Assembly (NCBI GenBank): GCA_963726335.1
Contig: CAVSCD010000002.1
Coordinates: 186,001 to 250,000 of the forward strand
DNA: 64,000 bases
Reading direction: 5' to 3'
From: CAVSCD01 sp963726335
Lineage (GTDB): Bacteria > Acidobacteriota > Aminicenantia > Aminicenantales > UBA8522
Below the pieces are notes generated by a model. The model ran no database searches and had not been told where the DNA came from. It saw only the letters and a program-made list of their open reading frames with translations. The stretch's first letter is position 1. Each line of letters opens with the position of its first letter. The position numbers were made by a program, and so were the translations under genes. Positions 1 to 10,565 of the stretch are shown here, one piece after another.

Positions 1-1890
1 CTCGATCCGAAAATCGCTCGTGAACAGGACCTCGTTGCCCTTCCGGTCCGCCGTCAAGGTCAACGACACGGGCCCCTCCCGGATCGAGACCGGGTCGGGG
101 ACGGCCTTCACGCTGTAGCCGGCCGGGAAGGTGATCGTCTCCTCCTGCCGGCAGCCGCGCGGCGCGAACAGGAAGATCGGGTACTTCCGTTCCTGCTTGT
201 CGCCCAAGAGCTGGAAGATGCCCACCGAGATGATATCGAAGGCCTGGGAGGAGAACGGGATCTTGACCATCACCAGCCGGCCGACGTCGACGGCATAATC
301 CCTGGCCTTGTAATCGAAGGTGATCTCATACGGCTTGGCGAGGTCGGCGAGATCCCCCGGCTTGACGTTCTCGACCTTGATGGTGCTGGCCAGGAGCTGG
401 CCGAGCTGCTGAAAGACCATCGGGAACTGGAAGGCCGGGACCTGCTTGGCCACCGTCCGCAGGACATAATCATAAAAGCCCTTGCCCGAGATCCTGACCT
501 TCCCCTGGATGCTGCCGTCGGGAAGGACCTGCGTCTCGCCGTGGATCGCGCCCAGGTTGGCCGCGGCCGGGATGGGCGGGACGCTGATCAGGTCTTTGCC
601 CTTCCCGTCCAACAGGAGGACGCTCCGGCCGCCGACATAGGTCTCGCCGAAGGACGAGCTGAGCTCGAGCGTCGGGTCCATGTAGACGATCTTCCCATCG
701 TCCATGACCACGCCGCAGATGGCGTGCTCGAAGTAGATGAGCGGTATCTCGGGGTCGGTCGACCGCGACAGGTTGATCAACGCGTCATAGGCCGGAACGC
801 CGATCTCCTTGAGCATGGCCATCATCAGGATGGACTTGTCGCGGCAGACGCCGTACTGCTTCTCGAAGGTGTAAGTCGCCTGGTGGGGCTCGATGAACGC
901 GCCCAGATCCATCGATGATCCCATGTACCGGATCTTCTGGGAGACATACCGGAAGATGGCCAGGATCTTGTCTTCCTTCGTAGCGCAGTCCCTGGTCAGC
1001 TCGGCGACCTTCGCCTTGATGGTTTCGTTTGTATCGACTTTCCCGGCGTTCAGGCTGTCGCCGTACCGGGAGAGCTCCTGCCAATCCTTGAACGTGGAAG
1101 CGAGAACACGGGTGGCAAAATCCGCCGCCGAACCCATGGCCAGCTCCTGTTCGATCTTGGGCATGTTCGCCGCCCGCCAGCGGTAGACGACCCGGTCTCC
1201 CTTCTTTTGCCGTGAAAACTCGAGCTTCCCGTCCCTGACGACGTGGCGGAGCGGCTTCGAGGCGGGGCCTTCGATCGTCACCTCCTTCCTCAGCACCGGC
1301 TCCATGCTCTGGAACACGGTGAAGTCGTTGTAGTGTCCTTGGATCAGCGGCTTGGAATGGGTCTCGACCGTCATCTCGGCGGAATCCCCGACCTCGACTC
1401 CCGGGAAGGCGACGCTCAGCCTGCGGAAATTCTCATCCAGGATGTTCATGGCCTGGGTCTCTTCCATGGTGCCGTCTTTTATCGACTCCGGCGGGACAGG
1501 CACCACCCGGCCGTCCTTCTTGATGACCCGGGCCAGGAGCACCTTGACGGTCGTATACCTACGATGATACGGGAGTTTTTTTGTGGCCACAGCCTGCTTG
1601 CCCTTATCGGTCAGGATCTTGAGGAGCGAGTGCTCGACCGACGTGAATTCGCCGCTCTCGTCGAACACTGTCCGGGTGTCCTCGAAGACGACGAGGGCGT
1701 TGGCGTCGGGGTGCTCTTTCAGCCCGCCGGCGCGCTCGATCTCGGCGAGGACCGGCTTGAGATCGTCCGCCTGGGGGGACGCCGCCGGCTGCGGCGCGGC
1801 CGGCTGTTGGGCGGCCCCCTGCGGGGCCGACGCCAAGCAGATCGACATAAAAAGAGACAACGCCACCAGAGCGATCTTATTGGTTTTCAT
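1..1890 (-). CDS. DUF3857 / transglutaminase-like secreted protein (3' end cut by window edge)
   Basis: Reading is open from an ATG at 1890 to the window edge, about 630 codons, so the C-terminus is missing. The start has a good ribosome site (GAGG then 7 nt) and encodes a signal peptide ending near an Ala/Gln-rich stretch, so export is likely. A DUF3857-type N-terminal beta domain is followed by a transglutaminase-like core: Cys in YGVCRDKS near residue 349, His in FEHAICG near 389 and Asp in YMDPT near 405 form a complete Cys-His-Asp triad. Proteins of this type are large periplasmic or surface proteins of unknown substrate in Bacteroidetes and Acidobacteria-like lineages. It starts about 80 bp past the copper operon and could be co-transcribed, but nothing links it to metals. 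Family assignment is firm; function is unknown. Confidence 0.8.
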   Translation of the reverse strand, partial: MKTNKIALVALSLFMSICLASAPQGAAQQPAAPQPAASPQADDLKPVLAEIERAGGLKEHPDANALVVFEDTRTVFDESGEFTSVEHSLLKILTDKGKQAVATKKLPYHRRYTTVKVLLARVIKKDGRVVPVPPESIKDGTMEETQAMNILDENFRRLSVAFPGVEVGDSAEMTVETHSKPLIQGHYNDFTVFQSMEPVLRKEVTIEGPASKPLRHVVRDGKLEFSRQKKGDRVVYRWRAANMPKIEQELAMGSAADFATRVLASTFKDWQELSRYGDSLNAGKVDTNETIKAKVAELTRDCATKEDKILAIFRYVSQKIRYMGSSMDLGAFIEPHQATYTFEKQYGVCRDKSILMMAMLKEIGVPAYDALINLSRSTDPEIPLIYFEHAICGVVMDDGKIVYMDPTLELSSSFGETYVGGRSVLLLDGKGKDLISVPPIPAAANLGAIHGETQVLPDGSIQGKVRISGKGFYDYVLRTVAKQVPAFQFPMVFQQLGQLLASTIKVENVKPGDLADLAKPYEITFDYKARDYAVDVGRLVMVKIPFSSQAFDIISVGIFQLLGDKQERKYPIFLFAPRGCRQEETITFPAGYSVKAVPDPVSIREGPVSLTLTADRKGNEVLFTSDFRIE

Positions 1891-1970
1891 GCTTTTTCCT
1901 CGAAATCCGTGCGCGGTCCGGAGTTTCTATTATGCATTTTTTGCGAGGGAAAATAAAACCCGGGAGCCCG

Positions 1971-4119
1971 TCACAAGCGGCGCCGCTTCAGGAGCAGCGC
2001 GTTCAGCGCGACGATGACCGTACTCAGCGACATGAGGATCGCGGCCACGGCAGGCTGAAGGAGACGCCCCTGGACGCCAGGACTCCGGCCGCGATGGGCA
2101 AAGCGACGAGGTTATAGCCCGACGCCCAAAACAGGTTTTGCATCATCTTGCCGTAGGTGAGCTGCGAGAGCCGGATGACTTTGGGGATATCGCGCGGATC
2201 GTTTTTCACCAGGATGATGTCGGCGGACTCGATGGCCACGTTCGTCCCCGCCCCGATGGCAATGCCGATATCCGCCTGGGTCAGGGCCGGGGCGTCATTG
2301 ACCCCGTCGCCCACCATGGCCACTTTCAGCCCCTTCTTTTGCAGGGCTTTCACTTTCTCGGCTTTCTCCCGGGGCGGGACCGCGGCGAAGTATTCGTCAA
2401 GCCCCAGCTCCCGGGAAACCCAGGAGGCGACGTCCTCGGAATCCCCGGTGATCATCGCCACCCGGATGCCGAGGCGCTTGAGAGAGCGGATGGCCTCGCG
2501 GGATTCTTCCCGGATGACATCGGCCAGGGCGATGCTGCCCAGAAGCTGTCCATCCGCGATCACATGGATCACGGTCTTGCCCTGGCCCGAAAGCCGGGCA
2601 ACCTCGGATCGATGCTCGGGGGAGAGGGAGATATGGGCTTCATCGAGCAATTTATCGCTGCCCACGCGCACCTCCTGCCCCTCGATCTTGGCCTTGGCCC
2701 CTTTCCCCGGCAGACGCTCGAAGTCCTTTATGCCGAGAAGAGGCAGGCCCTTCCTGCCGGCCTCCTCGACCATCGCTTTGGCCAGGGAATGTTCAGAGCC
2801 GCTGTTCACCGAGGCTGCGACCTGCAGCACGCGCTCCTTCGAATACTCCGCGTTGGGCACCACGGCATCGACTCCGAAATCTCCCCGGGTCAGCGTTCCC
2901 GTCTTATCAAAGAGAACGGCGTTCACTAGCCTCGCCGACTCCAGGGCCGGGCGCCGTCGGACGAGCAGCCCGTTCCGGGCGGCCATGGCCGTCGAAATCG
3001 AGGCCACCAGGGGGACGGCCAGGCCGAGGGCGTGCGGGCAGGCGATAACGAGAACGGCCACCAGCCTCTCGACGGCGAACGGGAACCCGGCGCGGCTGAT
3101 GATCCAGGCGGCAAACGTGATACCGCCCGCCACGACCGCCACGACCGTGAGATAAAACGCCGCTCTATCGGAGAGGACCTGCAAGCGCGATTTGGAGGCC
3201 TGGGCTTCGGCGACGAGCCTCATCACGCCCGCCAGAAACGTCGCCTCGCCGATCTTCGTCACTTCGATCTTCAGGGTCCCGTCGCCGTTGATCGACCCCG
3301 CGACGGCCTCGTCGCCGGGTTTCTTGGGCACCGGCCGCGATTCTCCCGTGATGATGGATTCGTCCATGTCGGATTGCCCGTCCACGATGCGCCCGTCGGC
3401 CGGGACCTTCCCGCCCGGCTTGACCAGGACGATATCTTTTTCCGCGAGCGACGCCAGAGGAATGACCTCGGTCCTTTCCCCCCGGACCACCTCGGCCTGG
3501 TCGGGCAGCAGCCTGGCCAGCTCCTTGAGCGCGCCCTGGGCGCCCTGGACCGATCGCATCTCGATCCAGTGGCCGAGAAGCATGATGGTGATCAGCGTGC
3601 CGAGCTCCCAGAAAAGGGTGTGGCCGCTTCGCGTGAAGGTGGCATAGACGCTGTAAGCATAAGCGGCCGTGATCGCCAGGGCGATGAGCGTCATCATCCC
3701 GGGCAGTCGGGCGCGGAGCTCCCGCCACGCGCCGGCCAGGAACACCCGGCCGCAGTAAAAATAAAGGACGGACCCGAGGAAGAGCGACAGATACCCGGAG
3801 CCCGGGAAGGCCGGCGCCTCGAACCCTAAGAGCTTCTTGGGGAGCTCCGAGTAGACCAGAATCGGGATGGTCAGCGCCAGGGAGACCCAGAACTTGGCCA
3901 AGAATGACGGCAGTCTTCATGGCCGGCGTGCTTGTCGAATTCGACCGCCCGGCCATGGTGTGGCTGATGATCATCCTTGGCGGGGACCAAGGCCATGCCG
4001 CACAGCGGGCACCGGCCGGGGCCAGGCTGCCTGATCTCCGGATGCATGGGGCAGGTGTAGGAAATCTGCTCCCCTCCGGCCTGAGGGTGGAATTCCGATG
4101 CGTGTTGATGGTGGTTCAT
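1971..4119 (-). CDS. copB: Copper/silver-exporting P1B-type ATPase, CopB-like, with two frameshifts
   Basis: Inner-membrane ATPase that exports copper or silver from the cytosol. The start at 4119 (RBS GAGGAA) opens a His-rich N-terminus with a heavy-metal-binding module (YTCPMHPE, then CPLCGM). The core shows TGES, the membrane motif ACPHALG (near residue 362), the phosphorylation site DKTGTLT (near 405), ITGDSE and GDGVNDAP. CPH rather than CPC is typical of the CopB branch. The frame breaks twice: near 3900 (the core continues from a TTG at 3901 after HAGHEDCRHS, as if one T were lost) and near 2060. After 2060 the expected last helices (AILMSLSTVIVALNALLL) continue in another frame to a TGA at 1971. 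Both breaks are single-base and the protein is otherwise complete, so sequencing error or very recent mutation are both possible. It is the last gene of the efflux operon, 12 bp after cusA. Confidence 0.85.
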
Positions 4120-4131
4120 GTCGTGGCTTCC

Positions 4132-7100
4132 TCAATGCCCCCTGAGATGGGGGACGGGGATCTGACCGGGATCCACCGTTCCGTGTTTCATCTCATAGCG
4201 CCATTTCCAGATGGCGTATATCGGCGGATAGACAAGGAGCTCCATGATGAAGCTCGTGAACAGTCCGCCGATCATGGGCGCGGCGATCCTCTTCATCATG
4301 TCCGCGCCCGTGCCCATCGACCACATGATCGGGATCAAGCCCATGAAAGTGGCCATGACCGTCATCATCTTCGGACGGATCCTTTTCACGGCGCCGTGGA
4401 TGATCGCCTCTTTGAGGTCCTCGAACGTTTTCATCCGTCCCTGTCTGACCTGGTCATAATAGGACAGGTCGAGGAAGAGAAGCATAAACACGCCGGTTTC
4501 AGCGTCGAGGCCCATCAGGGCGATCATCCCCACCCAGACGGCGATCGAAACATTGAAGTTGAGAAGATACAGGAACCAGACGGCGCCGACGATCGAGAAC
4601 GGCACGGCCAGCAGGACGATTCCCGCCTTGACGGGCGACTTCGTGTTCATGAAGAGCAGGAGGAAGATGATGAAGATCGTCAGGGGGATGACGATCTTCA
4701 GCCGTTCCCTGACGCGGATCATGTTCTCATATTGTCCGCTCCACTGGAGGGAATACCCCGCGGGCAGCCGCAGTTTTTCATTGACGATCCTCTTGGCTTC
4801 ATTGACATAGCCGCCCACGTCGCGTCCCGTGATATCGACATAGACATAGCCGGTGATCATCGCGTTTTCGTTTTTGATCATGGACGGGCCGAAGGCCAGC
4901 TTGATGTCCGCCAGCTGCTCGAGCGGGATCTGGGCCCCGGACATGGTCGCCACCAGGACACGCCGCAGCGCGTCCAGGTCCTCGCGCCATTCCCGGCCAT
5001 AGCGCACGTTGACGGTGTAGCGCTCGCGGCCCTCGACCGTCGTCGTCACGGGCTCGCCGCCGATCGCCGACATGATCACCATTTCGACGTCTTTGATGGA
5101 CAGGCCGTAGCGGGCGATCTCGTCCCGTTTGATGAAAAAGTCGATAAAATACCCCCCGGCCACGCGCTCCGCGAAGATGCTCCGGGTTCCCCGGATGTCC
5201 TTCAGGATACTCTCGAGCTCGGTCCCGATGGCCTCGATCTCCTTGAAGTCCGGCACCGAAGATCTTGATCCCCACGGGCGTGCGCACGCCCGTCGACAGC
5301 ATGTCGATCCTCGCCTTGATGGGCATGGTCCAGGCGTTGGAAACGCCGGGGAACCGCATTTTCTGGTCGAGCTCATTGACGATCTGGTCCCACGTGACGC
5401 GGTCCCTCCAGATGAACCGGAACGGCCGCTGCAAGACCGCTGGCAACCCCGAGTACCAGCGCTTGACCGTCCGCCATTCCTTCTCCGGCTTCAGAATGAC
5501 CGTGGTTTCCATCATCGAGAAGGGGGCAGGGTCGGTCGAAGTTTCCGCCCGGCCGGCCTTGCCGAATACCCGTTCGACCTCGGGTGTCTCCATGAAGATC
5601 TTGTCCATCGTCTGCAGGAGTCGTTGCGTTTCGGTAACGGAAATTCCGGGCAGTGTCGTCGGCATGTAAAGGATGGTGCCCTCGTTGAGCGGCGGCATGA
5701 ACTCGGAACCCAATTTCAGATAGATGGGCACCGTCGAAGCCATCACGAGCACGGCCGCGATAATAGTGCCCTTGCGATACTTGAGCACGAAGCGACAGGC
5801 CGGCTCATAGATCTTGAACAGAATCCTGCTGACGGGATGCTTCTCTTCCGGATAATATTTTCCGACCGTAATTGTGTTGGTTATACGTGACAGCCAGCGC
5901 GGCCGGAAGTGATGGTAATCCATCCGCGTGAACAGCATGCGCATGGCCGGGTCCAGGGTGATGGCCAGCAGTGCGGCAATGGCCATGGCCAGGTTCTTGC
6001 TGTAGGCCAGCGGCTTGAACAGCCGGCCTTCCTGGTCGACGAGCGTGAACACCGGCAGGAAGGCGACGGCGATGACGAGCAGAGAAAAAAAGACGGACGG
6101 CCCGACTTCCTTGAGGGCGTTCAACCGGATCTCGTGAAAATCGCCCTTCCGTCCTCCCTCCTGCCAGAGCTCGAGCTTCTTGTAGGCGTTTTCCACCTCG
6201 ACGATGGCGCCGTCCACGAGCACGCCGATGGATATGGCGATCCCGGAAAGGGACATAATGTTGGAGGTGAGCTTCATGCCGAAGAGGGGGATGAACGACA
6301 GGAGCACGGCGATCGGGATCGTCACAATGGGGATGATCGCGGAGGGAAAGTGCCAGAGGAAAAGGAGGATGACAAGGCTGACGATGATCATCTCCTCGAT
6401 GAGCTGATGCTTCAGGGTGTCGATCGAGCGGTTGATCAGCTCGGACCGGTCATAAGTGGTCACGATCTCGACCCCCTTGGGGAGGGAGGGCTGGATGTCC
6501 CGCATCTTTTCCTTGACGCGGTTGATCACGTTCAGGGCGTTTTCCCCGAACCGCATAACGACAATCCCGCCCACCGTGTCACCTTCGCCATCCAGGTCCG
6601 CGACGCCGCGGCGGATCTCCGGCCCGAGTGCGACGTCTGCGACGTTCCGGATGAGGATAGGGGTCCCGGACATATCATTCATGATGACGATCTTCTCGAT
6701 GTCGCTTATCGATTGGGCGTAGCCGCGCCCGCGGACCATGTACTCGGTCCCGGAAAACTCGACCAGCCGGCCGCCCACGTCGTTATTGCCGTCGCGGATG
6801 GCCTCGACAACTTTCATCAGGGGGATCTTGAGGGCGGCCAACGCTTCGGGCTTGACGTTGACCTGGTACTGCTTTTGAAAACCGCCGATCGAGGCCACCT
6901 CGGCCACGCCGGGAACGCTCTGAAGCCAATAGCGCAGGTACCAGTCCTGGAAGCTGCGGAGCTCGGCCAGGTCGTTGGCGCCGGTCTTGTCGACCAGGGC
7001 GTATTGATAGACCCAGCCGACGGAAGTCGCGTCGGGACCGATTTCCGTCTTGACCCCCTCGGGCAGCCTGGGCAGGATCTTGCTCAAATATTCCAGCGTG

Positions 7101-7423
7101 CGGCTCCTTGCCCAGTAGATATCCGTCCCGTCCTTGAAGATCACATAAACATAAGAAAATCCGAAATCCGAGTAGCCGCGGATGGCCTTGACCTTGGGGG
7201 CGCCGAGCATCGCCGTCGTGATGGGGTAGGTGACCTGGTCCTCGATGATGTCCGGGCTCCTATCCCAGCGCGAATAGATAATGACCTGCGTGTCGGAGAG
7301 ATCAGGAATGGCGTCCAGGGGGATGTTCTGGATGCAATAGACGGCGGCGACAATGGCGGCCAGGGCGAGGAGGATGACGATGTATTTGTTTCTGGCCGAG
7401 AAGTCGATGATTTTTTCAATCAT
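4132..7423 (-). CDS. cusA: CusA/CzcA-family heavy-metal RND efflux pump, one frameshift
   Basis: Proton-driven inner-membrane RND transporter that moves Cu(I)/Ag(I) through the adaptor and TolC-like channel. The start at 7423 (MIEKIIDFSARNKY) overlaps the cusB stop by 8 bp, typical of translational coupling. An upstream in-frame ATG at 7456 lies inside cusB and is rejected. About 1096 codons, close to the family length. The N-terminal helix, periplasmic porter domains, and the acidic fourth helix GVLVDGAIVEVENAY are present, and the C-terminal membrane half ends ELLVYPPIYAIWKW. Near 5257 one extra G in the FGA-DFKE region shifts frame: the front part would run on to 4799 and the back part reads from there to 4132. 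Cus is preferred over Czc because of the CopB and metal-binding-module neighbours. Substrate is inferred. Confidence 0.87.
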
Positions 7424-8874
7424 GCTTGGCTTCTTCCTCTCTCGCGCCGGGAGCACTCTGGGTCATCTGTTGGAGCGCGGCCTTCAGGCTGGACTCGGAG
7501 TCGACGAGAAAGTTCGCCGAGGTGACAACTTTTTCCCCTTCCGTGACCCCTCCCAGGACTTCGTAGATCCCTTCTCCCTTAACGCCGAGCCTGACCTCCC
7601 GGGGCTCAAAATAGCCATCCCCTTTGTCCACGAAAGCAAATTTTTTGACTCCCGCGTCGAGGACCGCATCGGCCGGAATGGCCAGCTTGGCGCCGTAATC
7701 CGCGTGAATCTCCAGGTTGGCGTACATCTCGGGCTTCAGTTTGAATTCAGGGTTCTTCACGGCGATCCTGACCCTGTTCGTCCGGGTTTCGGAGTTGAGG
7801 TAGGGGTAGATATGGGTGATCTTTCCCGAAAATGTTTCGCCGGGGAAATAGGAAAGGGAGATCATGGCTTCCTGCCCCAGTTTCACGTAAGGAAGTTCAT
7901 ATTCGTAAATATCGCCGAGCACCCAAACAGTGGACAGGTCGGCGATCTTGAAGAGGTTCTCGCCGGGCATGATCTTCTGTCCGCTGAGGACCTCTTTTTC
8001 GATCACAAATCCCGAGGTCGGGGCAAAGATCGTGAACGTCTTCTTGACCTGGCCCGTCCGTTCCAGGTTTTCAACCTGCTGGTCGGAGATATCCCAGAGT
8101 CTCAGCTTCTCCCGGGCGGAATTGAGCATGGAGGGCCCGGTGCTTCCGGAAATATCCTTGGCCCTGAGGGCCAGGAGGAATTCCTGTTGGGCCGCCACCA
8201 GGTCGGGACTGTAGATTTCAAGGAGCGGCTCTCCGCGCCTGACCAGCCGGCCCGTGGAATTCACCATGAGCTTCTCGATCCAGCCTTCGAATTTCAGGGT
8301 CACCAGGGAAATGTTGGGCTCCGCGTAGTCGACCCGTCCGGCGGCTTTGACGACCTTGTGGATCGGCTGAATTTTCAATGTTCGCGGTTTTGACGCCGAT
8401 GAGCTGCTGCCGCTCCGCGCTGATCTTGACAGCCGCGCGGCCGCTCACCTCGGAGGGCGCCGCCGCCTCTTCGACTTCAAACGGGACCATCTCCATGCCC
8501 ATCGAATCCTTCCCGGGCTTATCGGCGATCTCGTTTGGATTCATGGTCGAACGGTACATGGTCTTCTTTTTAGGGACGGGCTGGGCGGCCGGCGCGGCGG
8601 CCGCATGTTCTTCATCTTCGACCAGGACGAGGTCCATGCCGCAGATGCCGCACGAACCGGGCTTGTCGGAAGTGAACGTAGGATGCATGGGGCAGCGGTA
8701 GAGCGTTGGCTTCTTGGCCGCCGGCGTACCGGGATTGGTTGCTTCCACAGCCTGGACGGACGCCGAACTCTGAGCTTTGGGAGACTTTTGGCAGGCGATG
8801 AAGAAAAGAGCAGCCACCAGCAAAATGACTATCGGGAAGCCGATTATCCTGACCTTTTTTGGGAATCCTGTCAT
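7416..8874 (-). CDS. cusB: CusB-like periplasmic adaptor lipoprotein with metal-binding modules, one frameshift
   Basis: Membrane-fusion adaptor linking CusA to the outer-membrane channel. The start at 8874 has a strong AAGGAG site and a lipoprotein leader (lipobox FFIAC). Two heavy-metal-binding modules follow: an intact one (YRCPMHP then CGICGM) and a Cys-less relative (YRSTMNP then DSMGMEM). Next come the barrel-sandwich/lipoyl and hairpin regions (EGWIEKLMVNSTGRLVRRG) and beta-barrel and membrane-proximal domains. About 486 codons. At 8372-8379 the run GAAAATT carries one A too many: ANIE must be followed by IQPIHK, read in the next frame. This homopolymer indel is the clearest example in the window of a break that could be a read error. 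Four genes sit head to tail here, so coordinated expression is likely. Confidence 0.85.
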
Positions 8875-8928
8875 GACGCTATCTCCTTTGCTCCGTAAGT
8901 CTTGTTCTTAACCATCGCACGGCCTCTC

Positions 8929-10224
8929 TTATCGCCCGGCGGCCGCCGCGCCCGCTCCGCTCGCGGAGGGCGCCTCAACGGCAGGGTTGATCAGCTCAAG
9001 CGACGTCAGCTCCTCGAGCCTGGCCGCGGATGACCACAGGCTGCTCAGGTTCCTGACGTACTCCGTCTGGTAGGTGAAAAGATTAGTGATATCCGAGATA
9101 AGCATCAGGAAGTCCACTTTCCCTGTCTGATAGTTGGCCAGGGACGATTCATACGCTAACCTGGCTTGAGGCAAGATCCGGTCCTTATACAGAGCGGCCA
9201 GGTCCCCTGACGTCCGCGCCATGGTGTAGCTCTCCGTGACCATGAACCCGACGTCGTTTCTCATCGACGCGTAACCGTTGCGGCCACTGCTCAGGCGGGA
9301 GGCCGCTTCATCGAGGAGCGGAGATTGCTTTTTTCCGGCCCATAAGGGAATCTCCACGCCGACCATGAACTCGTACATGTCGGGAATGGGGCCCTTGAAT
9401 CCTTTTCCCACCTGGACCATGAAGTTGGGATAGAATTCCTTTTTGGCCATCTCGACCTCGGTCTCTCCTTCCTTGATCATCAGGCGGGCCTCCTCCAGGC
9501 GGGGGGATTTTTCCTCCGCCTTCTGGCGCAGGCTGTCGAGATCGGCGGTGAGCGCATAAAAAGGTATTTCCCTGGCCAGACCGAGCGGATTGTCGGCGGG
9601 GAGGTCGAGAAGCGCATTGATGTTGGCCGTCGTGGTCGTGATCATCTGGCCCATGTTCAGGAGCATATCTTCGATCCCCGACAGCTCGACCTGCGCCCTG
9701 AAGATATCCGGCTGGGCGCCCGTCCCGACGGAGTACTTAAGCTCCGCCAGCTCGAGGGCTTTCTCGAGAACGTCTTTTTTCCGGTGGAGAAGGTCGACCG
9801 ACCTCTGGTAATAATAAAGCTTGGCGTACAGGTCCTTTATCTCCCGGACAAGAGTGAGTTTCGCGGCCTTGTGATTTTCTTCCGTCTGAAGCGACCGGAT
9901 GGAGGCGATGTCGGCCTTCAGGCGCTGTTTCCCGGGGAACGGAAACATTTGGCTGAAGGACAGGCTAACCTCGCTCATGACGTCTTCGCCCACGGTCCAA
10001 TGCGTGCTCATATTCTTGAAGCCGAACCCGATGACCGGGTCGGGCAGGGCCCCCGCCGGCTTGATGCTGAATTTTGACGCGCTGACAGAGTCTCCAAGCG
10101 CCTTGATCCCGGGATTCTGTTCCACGGCCCGGCTGACGAGGTCGTCGAGGTCCAACGCCGTTTCCTGGCCGACCGAGCTTCCCGCAAGTATCATGATGCC
10201 CACGAATAAGTGTATGCTTTTCAT
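8929..10224 (-). CDS. TolC/CusC-like outer membrane efflux protein
   Basis: Outer-membrane channel component of the RND efflux system encoded downstream. An intact reading frame of 431 residues starts at 10224 behind GAAGAGGAG and carries a signal peptide (GSSVGQE cleavage region). The two long alpha-helical hairpin repeats of the outer membrane efflux family (PF02321) are visible: LVSRAVEQNPGIKAL near the N-terminus, the PDPVIGFGFKN strand region, and a second repeat around SPRLEEARLMIKEGE. The tail is Ala/Gly-rich (about 15 residues) and probably disordered. It is the promoter-proximal gene of the operon tolC-like, cusB, cusA, copB; the cusB start lies about 55 bp downstream. The name CusC is avoided because the sequence is closer to generic metal-operon TolC proteins. 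Confidence 0.85.
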   Translation of the reverse strand: MKSIHLFVGIMILAGSSVGQETALDLDDLVSRAVEQNPGIKALGDSVSASKFSIKPAGALPDPVIGFGFKNMSTHWTVGEDVMSEVSLSFSQMFPFPGKQRLKADIASIRSLQTEENHKAAKLTLVREIKDLYAKLYYYQRSVDLLHRKKDVLEKALELAELKYSVGTGAQPDIFRAQVELSGIEDMLLNMGQMITTTTANINALLDLPADNPLGLAREIPFYALTADLDSLRQKAEEKSPRLEEARLMIKEGETEVEMAKKEFYPNFMVQVGKGFKGPIPDMYEFMVGVEIPLWAGKKQSPLLDEAASRLSSGRNGYASMRNDVGFMVTESYTMARTSGDLAALYKDRILPQARLAYESSLANYQTGKVDFLMLISDITNLFTYQTEYVRNLSSLWSSAARLEELTSLELINPAVEAPSASGAGAAAAGR

Positions 10225-10565
10225 CTCGAGCTCCTCTTCATTGACGCCATATCATCCGGCCGACTTCATACTAAGCTCGATCATCACCTCGACGTCTGCG
10301 AGCCCAGGCTCAGCCGGCCTGAATACTACTATTATTATAGAATTTATCGGAATAGTAATATATCTCCTCTATTTCGCACAGCGCGGAACATCATGACCAA
10401 GCCCGGAAGATCTTTTTTTAATTCTAGCCCCGCCAAGAGAAATCGTCCACATCTCCGGGCGACGTCCGTCGCGGTGCCGCCCGGCTTATGGTGGAAAAGA
10501 ACTCGTCTCAGCGCGTAAACCAGCGATCCCCCGACGCGCTTCGGACTTGGGTTTATTGAGTCGGG
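10225..10565. other. Intergenic region upstream of the metal-efflux operon
   Basis: No gene is supported between the lactate permease stop and the tolC-like start. The middle part (about 10318-10372) is strikingly AT-rich for this genome and probably holds the operon promoter and operator. The part near 10430-10565 has ordinary composition and shows no clear signal. Confidence 0.6.
10330..10360 (-). promoter_or_regulatory. Candidate promoter/operator of the copper efflux operon
   Basis: On the minus strand a TATAAT box lies at 10334-10339. It is overlapped by an imperfect inverted repeat: TATTATTAT at 10330-10338 against ATAGTAATA at 10352-10360 (8 of 9 pairs). A palindrome covering the -10 region about 100 bp upstream of the first efflux gene is what a metal-responsive repressor or activator site would look like. 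No regulator gene is in the window and the sequence does not match a CueR, CsoR or CopY box that I recognise. Confidence 0.35.
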
